Shown here one piece after another: positions 33,402-42,238 of a DNA stretch of 62,850 bases. Source of the DNA: JALCOL01 sp022649665 (GTDB lineage Bacteria > Bacillota > Bacilli > Lactobacillales > Enterococcaceae). Numbering within the stretch: position 1 is the stretch's first letter; the number at the start of each line of letters is the position of its first letter. Location: assembly GCA_030372335.1 (NCBI GenBank), contig JAUDCW010000014.1; one strand, given 5' to 3'. The position numbers were made by a program, and so were the translations under genes. The notes below the pieces were generated by a model that ran no database searches, was not told the origin of the DNA, and saw only the letters and a program-made list of their open reading frames with translations.

Positions 33402-34595
33402 TTACATATTCACTGCTGCAAGCGAGCCAGTCAGATAAGCGAGGACCATCCCGTAATTTGTAATGACCGTCCCGGCTGCTTGCGCTTCTGCGATCCGCGA
33501 GAGGACGTATTTGCGGTTGAACATACAAGCCCCGCAGTGAATGATCAAGTCGTAACTTGCCAAATCCGCTGGGAAATCAACCCCAGTCGTAAAATCAATC
33601 ACAAGATCCGGACTGATTTTTTTCTTCAAGAGCCGCGGGATTTTGACACGGCCGATATCTTCATGCATCGGCGCGTGCGTACACGCTTCAGCGATCAAGA
33701 TCCGGCTGTTTTTCGGCAGACGTTCAAGCGTTTCGATCCCGTCGCGAAAAACTGCCAAATCGCCTTTATAAGCGGAAAAAAGAATCGAAAACGTTGTTAA
33801 GCGGCTCTCTTCTGGACAATTTTCCGCGACATATTGGATCACTTGCGAATCACAAACGATCAAGGCCGGTGCTTCTTTTAAAGCTGCCAGACTGCGTTTG
33901 AATTGGTCAGTCGTGCAGCACAAGATACTGCATGTCAGATCAAGCGCATTTCGAAGGCTTTGGACTTGCGGAAGGATCAGCCGGCCTTTGGGTGCTTGAA
34001 TGTCTTGCGGCATGACAAACATCAAGACATCTCCGGGCGTGACATAGCGGTCCAAGATCCCAGCGGCTTCAAAGCTTTCCGGCATGCGTTCCAAGATCTT
34101 TTTGCGGATCAAGTGGCGGATCGCAGGATTCGCGACATCGAGCACAAGGATCGGTTCTTTGATTTTTTCTGCCAAAGTGCGCTGCAGGGTTTTGGCGCGT
34201 GCTTCGTTTCCCGTGTGCTGATTGATGATCGGCAGGACCGGCGTCTTTTTTTTGCGGAAATATTCGATCCAGGCGAGGCCTTCCGTTATATCTGCTTCTT
34301 CAAAAAGAACGAACGCGAGATCCGTTTTTTTAGCGGCTTCCAGTGTTTTTTTCTGGCGTTCGGCGCTGAGTGTCGTCTCATCTTTTGTTCCGGCCGTGTC
34401 AATCCAGACGACCGGCCCGATGCCGGCTAACTCCATCGCTTTATAGATCGGATCGGTCGTCGTGCCGGCAATATTGGAGACGATCGCGGCCTTTTGATCG
34501 GTCATCGTATTCAAGAAAGTTGACTTGCCGGTATTTACTTTTCCGAAGATCCCTAAATGCAAACGGTTCGCTCGCGGGGTACTGTCTAAAGCCAT
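33402..34595 (-). CDS. hydF: [FeFe]-hydrogenase maturation GTPase HydF
   Basis: A 397-residue GTPase and scaffold that carries the diiron precursor to the hydrogenase. The N-terminal G domain has GKVNTGKSTFLN (P-loop), AGTTTD, and WIDTAG; a dimerisation domain follows. The C-terminal cluster domain has CTHAPMHE and HCGACMFN, the CxH...HCxxC ligands. ATG 34595 after AAGAGGTG is preferred to GTG 34604. It follows hydG by 12 bp in the same transcript. Confidence 0.92.
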   Translation of the reverse strand: MALDSTPRANRLHLGIFGKVNTGKSTFLNTMTDQKAAIVSNIAGTTTDPIYKAMELAGIGPVVWIDTAGTKDETTLSAERQKKTLEAAKKTDLAFVLFEEADITEGLAWIEYFRKKKTPVLPIINQHTGNEARAKTLQRTLAEKIKEPILVLDVANPAIRHLIRKKILERMPESFEAAGILDRYVTPGDVLMFVMPQDIQAPKGRLILPQVQSLRNALDLTCSILCCTTDQFKRSLAALKEAPALIVCDSQVIQYVAENCPEESRLTTFSILFSAYKGDLAVFRDGIETLERLPKNSRILIAEACTHAPMHEDIGRVKIPRLLKKKISPDLVIDFTTGVDFPADLASYDLIIHCGACMFNRKYVLSRIAEAQAAGTVITNYGMVLAYLTGSLAAVNM

Positions 34596-34607
34596 CGTTT
34601 TCACCTC

Positions 34608-36020
34608 TTAAAATCTGAAATCGCGCTGACCATTGTGCAAATCGTTCAAATGGCGCATTGCGACCACTTTGACCCGCGGATTCGGGATCGTTTCCAATTC
34701 TTTAGCGATCATTTTTTCACCGGCTTCTTGAACTTCCGGCGAAGCATAATCTTCCAAATATTCTTTCAGCGTCATTAAAGCGTTCGGCTGGCAGCAGTTG
34801 GCAATCTGTCCGGATTTGACCAGCGACATGAAGCGGTCGCCTGTCCGTCCTTCACGGTAGCAAGCGGTGCAGAAGCTCGGGATGTGTCCCAATTCCAGCA
34901 GCCAGCCGACGATCTCGTCCAAACTGCGCGTATCAGCCAGATCGAATTGGGCACTGTTCTCTGCTGGTCCATCGGCATAACCGCCGACTGTCGTGCGCGA
35001 ACCGCCGCTGATTTGCGAAACGCCGAGTTTTAATACACGTTCACGCGACTGCTGCGATTCGCGGGTCGAGATGATCATCCCAGTGTACGGGACCGCGATC
35101 CGGATCACCGCAACGATTTTTGCAAACAGATCATCATCGATCACATTTTCAAAGTCGGCCGGATCGACATCGTCAGCCGGCTGGATCCGCGGCACACTGA
35201 TCGTGTGCGGTCCCACGCCTTGCGCTGCTTCCAAATGTTCCGCATGCATCAAAAGACCGATAAAATCGTATTTATACGTGTTGAGCCCAAAAAGCACACC
35301 GATCCCGACATCATCGATGCCGCCCTCCATCGCGCGATCCATCGCTTCCGTATGGTAGGCATAATCTTTTTTCGGACCGCTTGGATGCATCGCCTCATAG
35401 TTTTCTTTGTTGTATGTTTCTTGGAATAAAATATAGGTGCCGATCCCGGCATCATGAAGTTTCGTATAGTTTTCGACCGTCGTCGCCGCGATATTGACAT
35501 TGACGCGCCGGATCGCGCCGTTCTTGTGTTTCAATCCGTAAATCGTATCGATGCTTTCCAATACATATTCGATCGGGTTATTGTACGGGTCTTCTCCGGT
35601 TTCAAGCGCCAGCCGTTTGTGTCCCATATCTTGGAGCGCGGTCACTTCGCGAGCGATCTCTTCCTGCGTCAACTTCTTGCGGGCGATCTGTTTGTTTTTA
35701 TAATGATAAGGACAGTAAACGCACCCGTTGATGCAGTAATTGGACAAGTAAAGCGGCGCAAATAAAACGATCCGGTTGCCGTAGAAACGGTGCTTGATCT
35801 CGCGCGCCAGCTCTTCGATCGCCTCGTTTTCTTCCGGCAGATCGCAAGATAAAAGCACTGCGGCTTCCAGGTAAGACAAGCCTTTCAGCTCACGGCCTTT
35901 CAGCAGGATCTCTTGGATCAGTTTGCGGTCGCTTTTATGTGCTTCAGCGAATTGGATCGTATCGAGTATTTCTTCATGATTGATGAACTCTTCAGCTTTT
36001 AATGATTTAGGGTTGTACAT
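34608..36020 (-). CDS. hydG: [FeFe]-hydrogenase H-cluster tyrosine lyase HydG
   Basis: A 470-residue radical SAM enzyme that cleaves tyrosine to yield CO and cyanide for the H-cluster. The radical SAM motif is CINGCVYC (CxxxCxxC), with PYHYKN after it as in HydG and ThiH. The C-terminal CTACYREGRTG and a further cysteine (CCQP) provide the second, Fe-loaded cluster that distinguishes HydG from ThiH. ATG 36020 lies after a weak AAGAAGTG. The promoter upstream carries a cre. Confidence 0.92.
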   Translation of the reverse strand: MYNPKSLKAEEFINHEEILDTIQFAEAHKSDRKLIQEILLKGRELKGLSYLEAAVLLSCDLPEENEAIEELAREIKHRFYGNRIVLFAPLYLSNYCINGCVYCPYHYKNKQIARKKLTQEEIAREVTALQDMGHKRLALETGEDPYNNPIEYVLESIDTIYGLKHKNGAIRRVNVNIAATTVENYTKLHDAGIGTYILFQETYNKENYEAMHPSGPKKDYAYHTEAMDRAMEGGIDDVGIGVLFGLNTYKYDFIGLLMHAEHLEAAQGVGPHTISVPRIQPADDVDPADFENVIDDDLFAKIVAVIRIAVPYTGMIISTRESQQSRERVLKLGVSQISGGSRTTVGGYADGPAENSAQFDLADTRSLDEIVGWLLELGHIPSFCTACYREGRTGDRFMSLVKSGQIANCCQPNALMTLKEYLEDYASPEVQEAGEKMIAKELETIPNPRVKVVAMRHLNDLHNGQRDFRF

Positions 36021-36052
36021 TCCGGTCACTTCTTTCTATTGTTTAAGAACAG

Positions 36053-36074
36053 TGAAACGCTTTCATTTATTATA
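36053..36074 (-). promoter_or_regulatory. hydGF promoter with cre site over the start point
   Basis: On the minus strand TATAAT (36074-36069) is followed 2 bp later by ATGAAAGCGTTTCA (36066-36053), a full match to the CcpA cre consensus WTGAAARCGYTTWNN over its 14 bases. A TTACGA 16 bp upstream can be the -35. A site at the start point should repress hydG and hydF when preferred sugars are present. Confidence 0.7.
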
Positions 36075-36172
36075 CCTTAAACGGGCCTCTTCGTAACAAA
36101 AAATATAATTTTTTAAACTATTCGCGATAAAATGATATGCTTACACTATCAATTCTTCTTGAGGAGTGCATC

Positions 36173-37969
36173 ATGAAATATCTCATTGAAAATATCCAAG
36201 GGGTCGTCCATTTCTTGTCCAGGATCAAACGGTCTTCGGTCAATGTTCTTTTGAGCCATTTCGTCATTCTTTTCGGCTTAATTCCCGCATTGAATTTTTT
36301 GACGCACCGGATCCTTTCATTCGGCGGCATCAACTATTTATCATCCGACAATATTTTGGCGCTTGCCCGCACGCATTCATTTGTCTTCATCGGTCTTTTT
36401 CTCTTGCTGGCATTGATCGTCCTGCTGGCTTTTTTTGAATACTCATTTTTGCTGCTCAGTGTGTATTATATTTATTTGGATACCCCGCTGACACTGGCGC
36501 AGCTTTTGAAAATGAGTTTCTTCCAACTTAAGAAACTCAGGCCGACCTCATTTCTTTTCTTTCTTCCTTATTTTATCATCCTTTTGCCGATCATCGGCTT
36601 CAACTACCGTTCAAATCTTCTCTCAAAGATCAAGATCCCGGCATTTGTCATGGACTACATTTTTACAAATCGGGTCACGATCATTGCGCTGGCCGTCATT
36701 GTCTATCTGATCTTGCTGTATTTCAGTCTCAGCTTGAGCTTTGTTTTGCCGCGAATGATCTTGACAAAGGCCCGCTTGCGCGATGCGATCCGCTACAGTT
36801 GGCGGATCACGCGCCGCCGTCTGTGGTACTTTATCGGAAAATTTATTATTTTCGGAGGCTGTTTATTTTTGCTGATCGCCGGAGCGACGGCTGCCTTGCT
36901 GTTTCTCCAGCAAACCATCGAACATTATTGGAACGCTGCCGCACTGGCGTCGGCGGTCGTGATCATGGCGCTCTTGCAGCTTTTGTTCATCATCAATTTG
37001 ATCGGCTCGACAACGTTGATCTTTTTTATCGGGATCGATTTTCTTGCACGCCATGATGAACTTCCGCAGCTGAAAGTCCCGCATTTTTCGACTGATCAGA
37101 AGTTCTCTTGGCTGACTTCTCGAAAAACGCTCACGATCCTGCTTGTTCTTTTTCTCGGCGGATTATTTACGTACAATCATCATTTTCTGACGGCTGAAGA
37201 TGCACGCCGCCCGTATGTCATTTCGCATCGCGGCGTCAGCCACGGAAACGGCGTCCAAAATTCGATCCCGGCCTTGATCAAAACGGCACAGCTCCACCCC
37301 GATTATGTGGAGATCGATATCCAGCAGACAAAAGATAAACAATTCGTGGTGATGCATGATCCGGATCTGAAGACATTGACCGGTGTTGATCGTCGTCCGC
37401 AGGAGCTGACGCTGAGCGAGCTGACGAAATTGACGCAGCACGAGAATGGCTACACCGCCCCGGTTGCGTCATTCGATGAATATTTGAAAGCTGCAAAAAA
37501 TCTTCAGCAGAAACTTTTGATCGAGATCAAGACTTCAACGCTCGATGCGCCTGGGCTAGTGAACGACTTTCTCCAAAAATATCAAGGGGAGATCGAAAGC
37601 CAGCATTACGAGCTGCAATCGCTTGACTATCAGCTGGTCGAAAAGATCAAGAAAAAAGCGCCAGCACTCGTAGTCGGTTATATCATGCCGTTCAACATCG
37701 TTGGCCCGCCGGTCAGTTCAGCTGACTTTTTGACGATGGAATACTCAACGATCAATGGTGATTTTATCGATGCCGCACGAAATGATCATAAAAAGGTCTA
37801 TGTTTGGACGGTCAACAGTGCGGATGCCATCTCGCGGATGCGTTTTTATGGAACGGATGCGATCATTACTGATGAAGTCGCGCTGACGCATAAAACACTG
37901 GAGCGCGATAGCAAACTGCGCTACCATTATGCGGATAAGCTGCTTTACTTTACGATCGGCATCGGCTGA
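36173..37969 (+). CDS. Membrane glycerophosphodiester phosphodiesterase
   Basis: A 598-residue protein with an N-terminal membrane part of about seven or eight helices (GPDPase_memb type, about residues 1-345) and a C-terminal GDPD barrel. The barrel has ISHRG (catalytic His-Arg), VEIDIQQTKD (metal acids) and VVMHDPDL (second His), and ends near residue 590 with a positive tail. It releases sn-glycerol-3-phosphate from glycerophosphodiesters, possibly from lipoteichoic acid or phospholipid turnover at the membrane. ATG 36173 follows GAGGAG by 8 bp; the upstream ATG at 36137 has none. It is a single gene with a terminator. Confidence 0.88.
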   Translation: MKYLIENIQGVVHFLSRIKRSSVNVLLSHFVILFGLIPALNFLTHRILSFGGINYLSSDNILALARTHSFVFIGLFLLLALIVLLAFFEYSFLLLSVYYIYLDTPLTLAQLLKMSFFQLKKLRPTSFLFFLPYFIILLPIIGFNYRSNLLSKIKIPAFVMDYIFTNRVTIIALAVIVYLILLYFSLSLSFVLPRMILTKARLRDAIRYSWRITRRRLWYFIGKFIIFGGCLFLLIAGATAALLFLQQTIEHYWNAAALASAVVIMALLQLLFIINLIGSTTLIFFIGIDFLARHDELPQLKVPHFSTDQKFSWLTSRKTLTILLVLFLGGLFTYNHHFLTAEDARRPYVISHRGVSHGNGVQNSIPALIKTAQLHPDYVEIDIQQTKDKQFVVMHDPDLKTLTGVDRRPQELTLSELTKLTQHENGYTAPVASFDEYLKAAKNLQQKLLIEIKTSTLDAPGLVNDFLQKYQGEIESQHYELQSLDYQLVEKIKKKAPALVVGYIMPFNIVGPPVSSADFLTMEYSTINGDFIDAARNDHKKVYVWTVNSADAISRMRFYGTDAIITDEVALTHKTLERDSKLRYHYADKLLYFTIGIG

Positions 37970-37988
37970 TCAGCTATATCAAACCAAC

Positions 37989-38024
37989 AAAAAACACCGA
38001 CCTTTTCCGCAGGTCGGTGTTTTT
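37989..38024 (+). terminator. Terminator after the GDPD gene
   Basis: AACACCGACC and GGTCGGTGTT form the stem, with flanking A and T tracts. It can also act on the minus-strand gene that ends at 38144. Confidence 0.8.
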
Positions 38025-38143
38025 ATGAAAGAAATCGTTAAACTTCGTGCCGATCCGATTTTTACATCTTGCCCAAAATGTAAAAACGGTTTGGTTTGAA
38101 CACATCTATAGTATAGCCCGCTTTTCTTGCGGCTTGCAAATAC

Positions 38144-39094
38144 TTATTCAAAGGCATTCGCTTCGTCAAAAAGCGGCGTATCCAGCAGATTTTTTTTAAA
38201 GAGCTCCCAGTTATATTGATAAAGCGACTCTTCATATGTTTGATAATTTTGGAGCAGCATCTGGCCGGTCTTGGTCAGCCGGCTTTGGCTGCCGGTACGG
38301 CCGCCTTGCTGGCGTTCGACCAGCGGGATCGCAAACGCGTCTTCCAATTCGTGGATTGTCTGCCAAGATTTGCTGATCGACATCCGCATCATTTTGGCCG
38401 CTCGGCTGACTGAGTGAGTTTCTTCGAGCAAAAGCAGCAGCAGTTTGCCGCGTGCATTGAAAAGAATCCCTTCTTTTTCCAAATTCAGCTGCAGAAAAGG
38501 ATGAATAAATTGTTTTTCATGCTTTTTCAAATGAGCTTTCAACTGTTTTTTTTGATGGATCGATAAAATGACACCGGCATCGGTCACATCCACCCACTTT
38601 CGTTCGGCCTTCAAATCGTTCAAGATCCCGCGAAAGCCGTCCGCATGCCGCCGGCGCTCAAAGATCTCCGGCAAGATCTGCGTATCGATCACCGTTGGAT
38701 GGCCGCTTTTGCCATGATAGGACGGGGTCACGATCAACCCTGGCTGCTCCAAGATCTGATGAAGCGTTTGCGGCAAAAAGAGCGGAAAATTCACAGGAGA
38801 AAAGACGATCTTGCGACATTTATCTTTCAAAAACTCAAGGCCGAGCATGATCGAATCGATCAGTTCCGCTTGGCGATAATTTTCATTACGGACGTAGACG
38901 ACTCCGCGATCAGCCAGCTGATAACCGACTTCCTCTTCTTCCGTTCCCGTGATCACGACGATCGGGAATATTCCGGCCTGCTGGAAGGTCATCACCAGCC
39001 TTTTCACGATCGAAATACCGCCGACTTCAAGAATCGGATCGGTTGCTTTTGGATTTGCGGCAACGATAATGCCGCCGAGCCTGCTTTCAAAAAT
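38144..39094 (-). CDS. MobA-like nucleotidyltransferase fused to ModE-like DNA-binding domain, probable ATT start
   Basis: A 316-residue fusion. The N-terminal 190 residues resemble MobA/MocA cytidylyl- or guanylyltransferases (LGGIIVAANP start, FQQAGIFPIVVITGTEE, HGKSGHPTVI), but the GxSxRMG nucleotide loop is shortened to a few residues, so catalysis is doubtful. The last 110 residues are ModE-like (ARGKLLLLLLEETHSVSRAA, MSISKSWQTIHELE, VERQQGGRTGSQSRLT), which in ModE binds DNA. The first normal start, GTG 39007, would cut off the first strand of the Rossmann fold. The frame runs without stop to an ATT at 39094 placed 5 bp after GGGGGAGG, so initiation at ATT is likely. It may regulate molybdenum enzymes. 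Confidence 0.7.
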   Translation of the reverse strand: MFESRLGGIIVAANPKATDPILEVGGISIVKRLVMTFQQAGIFPIVVITGTEEEEVGYQLADRGVVYVRNENYRQAELIDSIMLGLEFLKDKCRKIVFSPVNFPLFLPQTLHQILEQPGLIVTPSYHGKSGHPTVIDTQILPEIFERRRHADGFRGILNDLKAERKWVDVTDAGVILSIHQKKQLKAHLKKHEKQFIHPFLQLNLEKEGILFNARGKLLLLLLEETHSVSRAAKMMRMSISKSWQTIHELEDAFAIPLVERQQGGRTGSQSRLTKTGQMLLQNYQTYEESLYQYNWELFKKNLLDTPLFDEANAFE

Positions 39095-39231
39095 TGAAAC
39101 CTCCCCCTTCCAGATTGTTTTCTCTCAGCATAGCAGAATCTGCCAAGTTTGAGTAGTCTGACGCAAAGGAAGCGGTCATGATGAGTGTCAGCGGAAGAAA
39201 GACGAAGATCCGCAGCAAATTGCTTATTTCG

Positions 39232-40050
39232 TCACAAAGGCGTTTCAGAAAATTCACCCTGCTGCAATTGATATATTTTTGAAAATCCGATGCTTTTCAA
39301 CAACGCTTGCGTTTCAGCAAAATAAGCGGTCAAATCTTTTTTCTGGTGCGCATCGCTGGTGAGGATGATCGGGGTCTTATGCTCGTGCAAAAAAGAGAGA
39401 AGCGGGCCTGCCGGATAAGGGGTGCTCCGCCAGCCGCGGCTCATCGCGCCAGTATTGACTTCAACGATCCCGCCATATTGTTTGATCATTCGGGAAATTT
39501 CCGCGAGTGCCGCTTGGGCGATCGTTAAGTAGCTTTTGCTTGTTTCCGCGATCCACGGATTTTGCTCATTGAATTTAAGAAGCAGATCAAAATGGCCGAC
39601 GATTTTCGGCTGATTTTTTTGGACATTGGCAAGTACGGCTTCGTAGTAATCACGTACTAGTGCGAGCGAATCTCCCGCATAATAGTCTGTTAAAGCCTGC
39701 TGCAACTGTTCAGGGCTCTCATCGACCGAGAAAAGGCGGCCGTCTTTTCTCAAATAATGGACCGAGCCGATCACATAATCATAACCAACAGCCGGAGGCG
39801 GAGAAAAATAATCCTGTTCGATGCCGCAAGAGATCGTGATTTTCCCGCGGTACTTTTCTTTCAATGCGAAGATCGCTCTTTGATAAGCCGCTTCGCTGCG
39901 AATCCCGGGACATTCCGGATCAAATGGCGCCGGACTGTGCGAAGAAAAGCCTAGATCCGTCAAACCGGCTTTGATCGCTGTTTGGATAAGTTCTTCAGGG
40001 GAATCTGCCCCGTCGCACCAAGTACTGTGAGTGTGGCAATTTGAGGTCAT
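39232..40050 (-). CDS. hisK: Histidinol-phosphatase, PHP family
   Basis: A 272-residue PHP-domain phosphatase (HisJ/HisK type) that removes phosphate from histidinol phosphate. The N-terminal metal motif CHTHSTWCDGAD and the later SVHYLRK, HFDLLLKF and TSDAHQKKD motifs hold the metal ligands. ATG 40050 follows GAAGGGAG; the longer frame to 40119 would overlap hisIE. It is the last gene of the operon, 28 bp after hisIE, and supplies the step that bacteria with an HisB of only the dehydratase type lack. Confidence 0.9.
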   Translation of the reverse strand: MTSNCHTHSTWCDGADSPEELIQTAIKAGLTDLGFSSHSPAPFDPECPGIRSEAAYQRAIFALKEKYRGKITISCGIEQDYFSPPPAVGYDYVIGSVHYLRKDGRLFSVDESPEQLQQALTDYYAGDSLALVRDYYEAVLANVQKNQPKIVGHFDLLLKFNEQNPWIAETSKSYLTIAQAALAEISRMIKQYGGIVEVNTGAMSRGWRSTPYPAGPLLSFLHEHKTPIILTSDAHQKKDLTAYFAETQALLKSIGFSKIYQLQQGEFSETPL

Positions 40051-40078
40051 CTGGAGCTCCCTTCTTTTTTTGAAAAAA

Positions 40079-40726
40079 TCAGCCGAACGGTTCCTGCTTC
40101 TTTTTATGATCGACGACATGCCGCCGCTCTAGCTCAGAAGCAACTGCTTCCAGCGGGATCCCAGCCTCGATCATCAAGACGAGTACATGATACGTCAAAT
40201 CCGAAATTTCATAAATCGTTTCTTTTTCATCGTTTTTCATTGCGGCGATCACGACCTCTGTCGATTCCTCGCCTACTTTTTTCAAGATTTTTTCTTGCCC
40301 TTTTTCAAATAAATAGCTTGTATAACTGCCTTCGACCGGTTCCTTTTGGCGCGAGGCGATCAATTCTTCGAGCTGCGCCAAAGAAAATGGTTCCTTGATC
40401 GCCGGATCTTCATAAAGCGTGTCAAAAAAGCAGCTTTCCTTGCCGGTGTGGCAAGCGGGCCCATCTTTGATCACTTGGACATTCAAAGCATCTTGGTCGC
40501 AATCAGCGATGATTTTGACGATGTGCTGAAAATTCCCGCTGGTTTCGCCTTTGCGCCAAAGCTCTTTCCGGCTGCGCGAAAAAAGCGTGACTAAATGATC
40601 GTTCAAAGACATCTCTAAACTTTCACGGTTCATATAAGCAAGCGTCAAGATCTCTTTGGTGTAGAAATCTTGGATCACGACAGGGATCAGCCCCTGCGCG
40701 TCAAACTTTAATTCATCGATATTCAA
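40079..40726 (-). CDS. hisIE: Phosphoribosyl-AMP cyclohydrolase / phosphoribosyl-ATP pyrophosphatase
   Basis: A 215-residue bifunctional protein. HisI occupies about residues 1-115 (WRKGETSGNFQHI, DCDQDALNVQV and CHTGKESCFF with zinc and metal ligands), HisE the rest (KVGEESTEVVIAAMKND helix pair). It carries out steps 2 and 3 of histidine synthesis. The gene starts 10 bp after hisF. Confidence 0.95.
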   Translation of the reverse strand: MNIDELKFDAQGLIPVVIQDFYTKEILTLAYMNRESLEMSLNDHLVTLFSRSRKELWRKGETSGNFQHIVKIIADCDQDALNVQVIKDGPACHTGKESCFFDTLYEDPAIKEPFSLAQLEELIASRQKEPVEGSYTSYLFEKGQEKILKKVGEESTEVVIAAMKNDEKETIYEISDLTYHVLVLMIEAGIPLEAVASELERRHVVDHKKKQEPFG

Positions 40727-40736
40727 TAGGCTCTCC

Positions 40737-41501
40737 TCATTTCACGGTCCGTACCGGGATCCCGGCAGCTTTCAGCTGTTCTTTCAATTCTTTGATCGAA
40801 ACTTCTTCATGGTGGAAGATCGACGCCGCCAGACCGGCATCGATCTTGAGAACACTTTGAAAGAGTTTGACAAAATCTTGCGCATTCCCTGCCCCGCCGG
40901 AAGCGATCACTGGAAGTTCAGTCGTTTCGGTGATCGCGCGAAGCAGCGGCAAGTCAAAGCCTGCCCGCACGCCGTCGGTATCCATGCTGTTGGCCACGAT
41001 CTCACCAGCACCGCGCTCTTGGCCTTCACGGATCCATGCCAGCGCGTCTTTCCCGGTATCGATGCGGCCGCCTTGTGCAAAGACATGCCAAGTTCCAGCC
41101 GCTTTTTTGATATCGACAGATAAAACGACACACTGGCTGCCGTATTTTTTGGCGGCTCTTTCGATCAGCGAAGGATCTTTCAGTGCACCGGAATTGATAC
41201 TTACTTTATCGGCACCGCTGTTCAAGACACGTTCGAAGTCCGCCAGTGTATTGATCCCGCCGCCGACGGTCAAAGGAATAAAGATTTCGCGCGCCACGTC
41301 TTGCAAGATATCGCTGAAAAGCGCGCGTCCCTCCGCAGAAGCCGTGATATCATAAAAGACCAGTTCATCTGCACCGGCGGCGTTATAGCGTTTTGCCAAG
41401 TCGATCGGCGAAGCGAGTTCCTGCAAATCTTGAAATTGAACACCTTTCACGACTTTTCCGTCGCGGACGTCCAAGCATGGAATGATCCGTTTTGTCAGCA
41501 T
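40737..41501 (-). CDS. hisF: Imidazole glycerol phosphate synthase, cyclase subunit
   Basis: A 254-residue TIM barrel. IPCLDVRDGKVVKGVQF holds the first catalytic aspartate and the later STDGVRAG-like text (DTDGVRAGFDLPLL) the second. With HisH it forms imidazole glycerol phosphate and AICAR. I use ATG 41501, which overlaps the hisA stop codon by one base (TGATG); GTG 41504 is the alternative. Confidence 0.95.
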   Translation of the reverse strand: MLTKRIIPCLDVRDGKVVKGVQFQDLQELASPIDLAKRYNAAGADELVFYDITASAEGRALFSDILQDVAREIFIPLTVGGGINTLADFERVLNSGADKVSINSGALKDPSLIERAAKKYGSQCVVLSVDIKKAAGTWHVFAQGGRIDTGKDALAWIREGQERGAGEIVANSMDTDGVRAGFDLPLLRAITETTELPVIASGGAGNAQDFVKLFQSVLKIDAGLAASIFHHEEVSIKELKEQLKAAGIPVRTVK

Positions 41502-42238
41502 CACGCGTCGCCTTCTTTCGTTTGCTCTCCAGCGGCATGGATCACTTCAGCCAGTGCCAATTTTCCGCTGTAAAGCGACTTGCCGAGGATCGCCCCGTAA
41601 ATGCCGCTGTTTTTCAATTGAGTGATGTCTTCCATGCTCGTGATCCCGCCCGAAGCCGTCAAAAGAATTTCAGGAATTTCCTGCAGCTTTTGATAAAGCG
41701 GCAGATTGATCCCTTGACCCGTCCCGTCGCGCGAGATCTCGGTAAATATGACGTGCCGCGCTCCCCAAGAGACGGCTTCCCGGCAAAAAGAGACCGCATC
41801 GGTTTCGGTCGTTTCCAACCAGCCGTTTACGGCCACTTTGCCGTCACGTGCATCGACACCGATCGCGATTTTCATACCATATTTTTCCAGCAGTGCTTGG
41901 GTCGTTTGCGGATCTTTTTGGGCCAAAGTTCCGAGGATCACGCGATCGATCCCAGCGCTCAGGCATTGGTCGATTGTTTCCGCATCACGGATCCCGCCGC
42001 CCATCTCAATAAAAAGGTCTGTTGCTTCCGCCAATTTTCGGATCCAGTCGAAATGCCGCTGTTTTCCGTATTTGGCACCGTCCAGATCGACCAGATGCAG
42101 ATGCGTCGCACCGGCTTTTTGAAACTGTTCAGCGAATGCTAGCGGATCCGTCCCGTAGACTTCTTTTTGTGCATAGTCGCCTTGATAGAGCCGGACGACT
42201 TTTTGGTCCAAACAATCGATTGCGGGGTAGATTTCCAT
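41501..42238 (-). CDS. hisA: ProFAR isomerase
   Basis: A 245-residue barrel related to HisF, with AIDCLDQKVVRLYQGDY at the start and GVDARDGKVAVNGW in the middle, the two aspartates used in the Amadori rearrangement of ProFAR. Its ATG overlaps the hisH stop by one base. Length is normal. Confidence 0.95.
   Translation of the reverse strand: MEIYPAIDCLDQKVVRLYQGDYAQKEVYGTDPLAFAEQFQKAGATHLHLVDLDGAKYGKQRHFDWIRKLAEATDLFIEMGGGIRDAETIDQCLSAGIDRVILGTLAQKDPQTTQALLEKYGMKIAIGVDARDGKVAVNGWLETTETDAVSFCREAVSWGARHVIFTEISRDGTGQGINLPLYQKLQEIPEILLTASGGITSMEDITQLKNSGIYGAILGKSLYSGKLALAEVIHAAGEQTKEGDA

Noticed and set aside
34608..36020. ThiH (thiazole synthesis tyrosine lyase) instead of HydG
   Set aside because: The extended cysteine-bearing C-terminus and the adjacent hydF and hydE point to HydG; no thiamine genes are near.
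38078..38094. cre-like TGTAAAAACGGTTT upstream of 38144-39094
   Set aside because: It has an extra base in the core and lies downstream of the minus-strand gene, not at a promoter.
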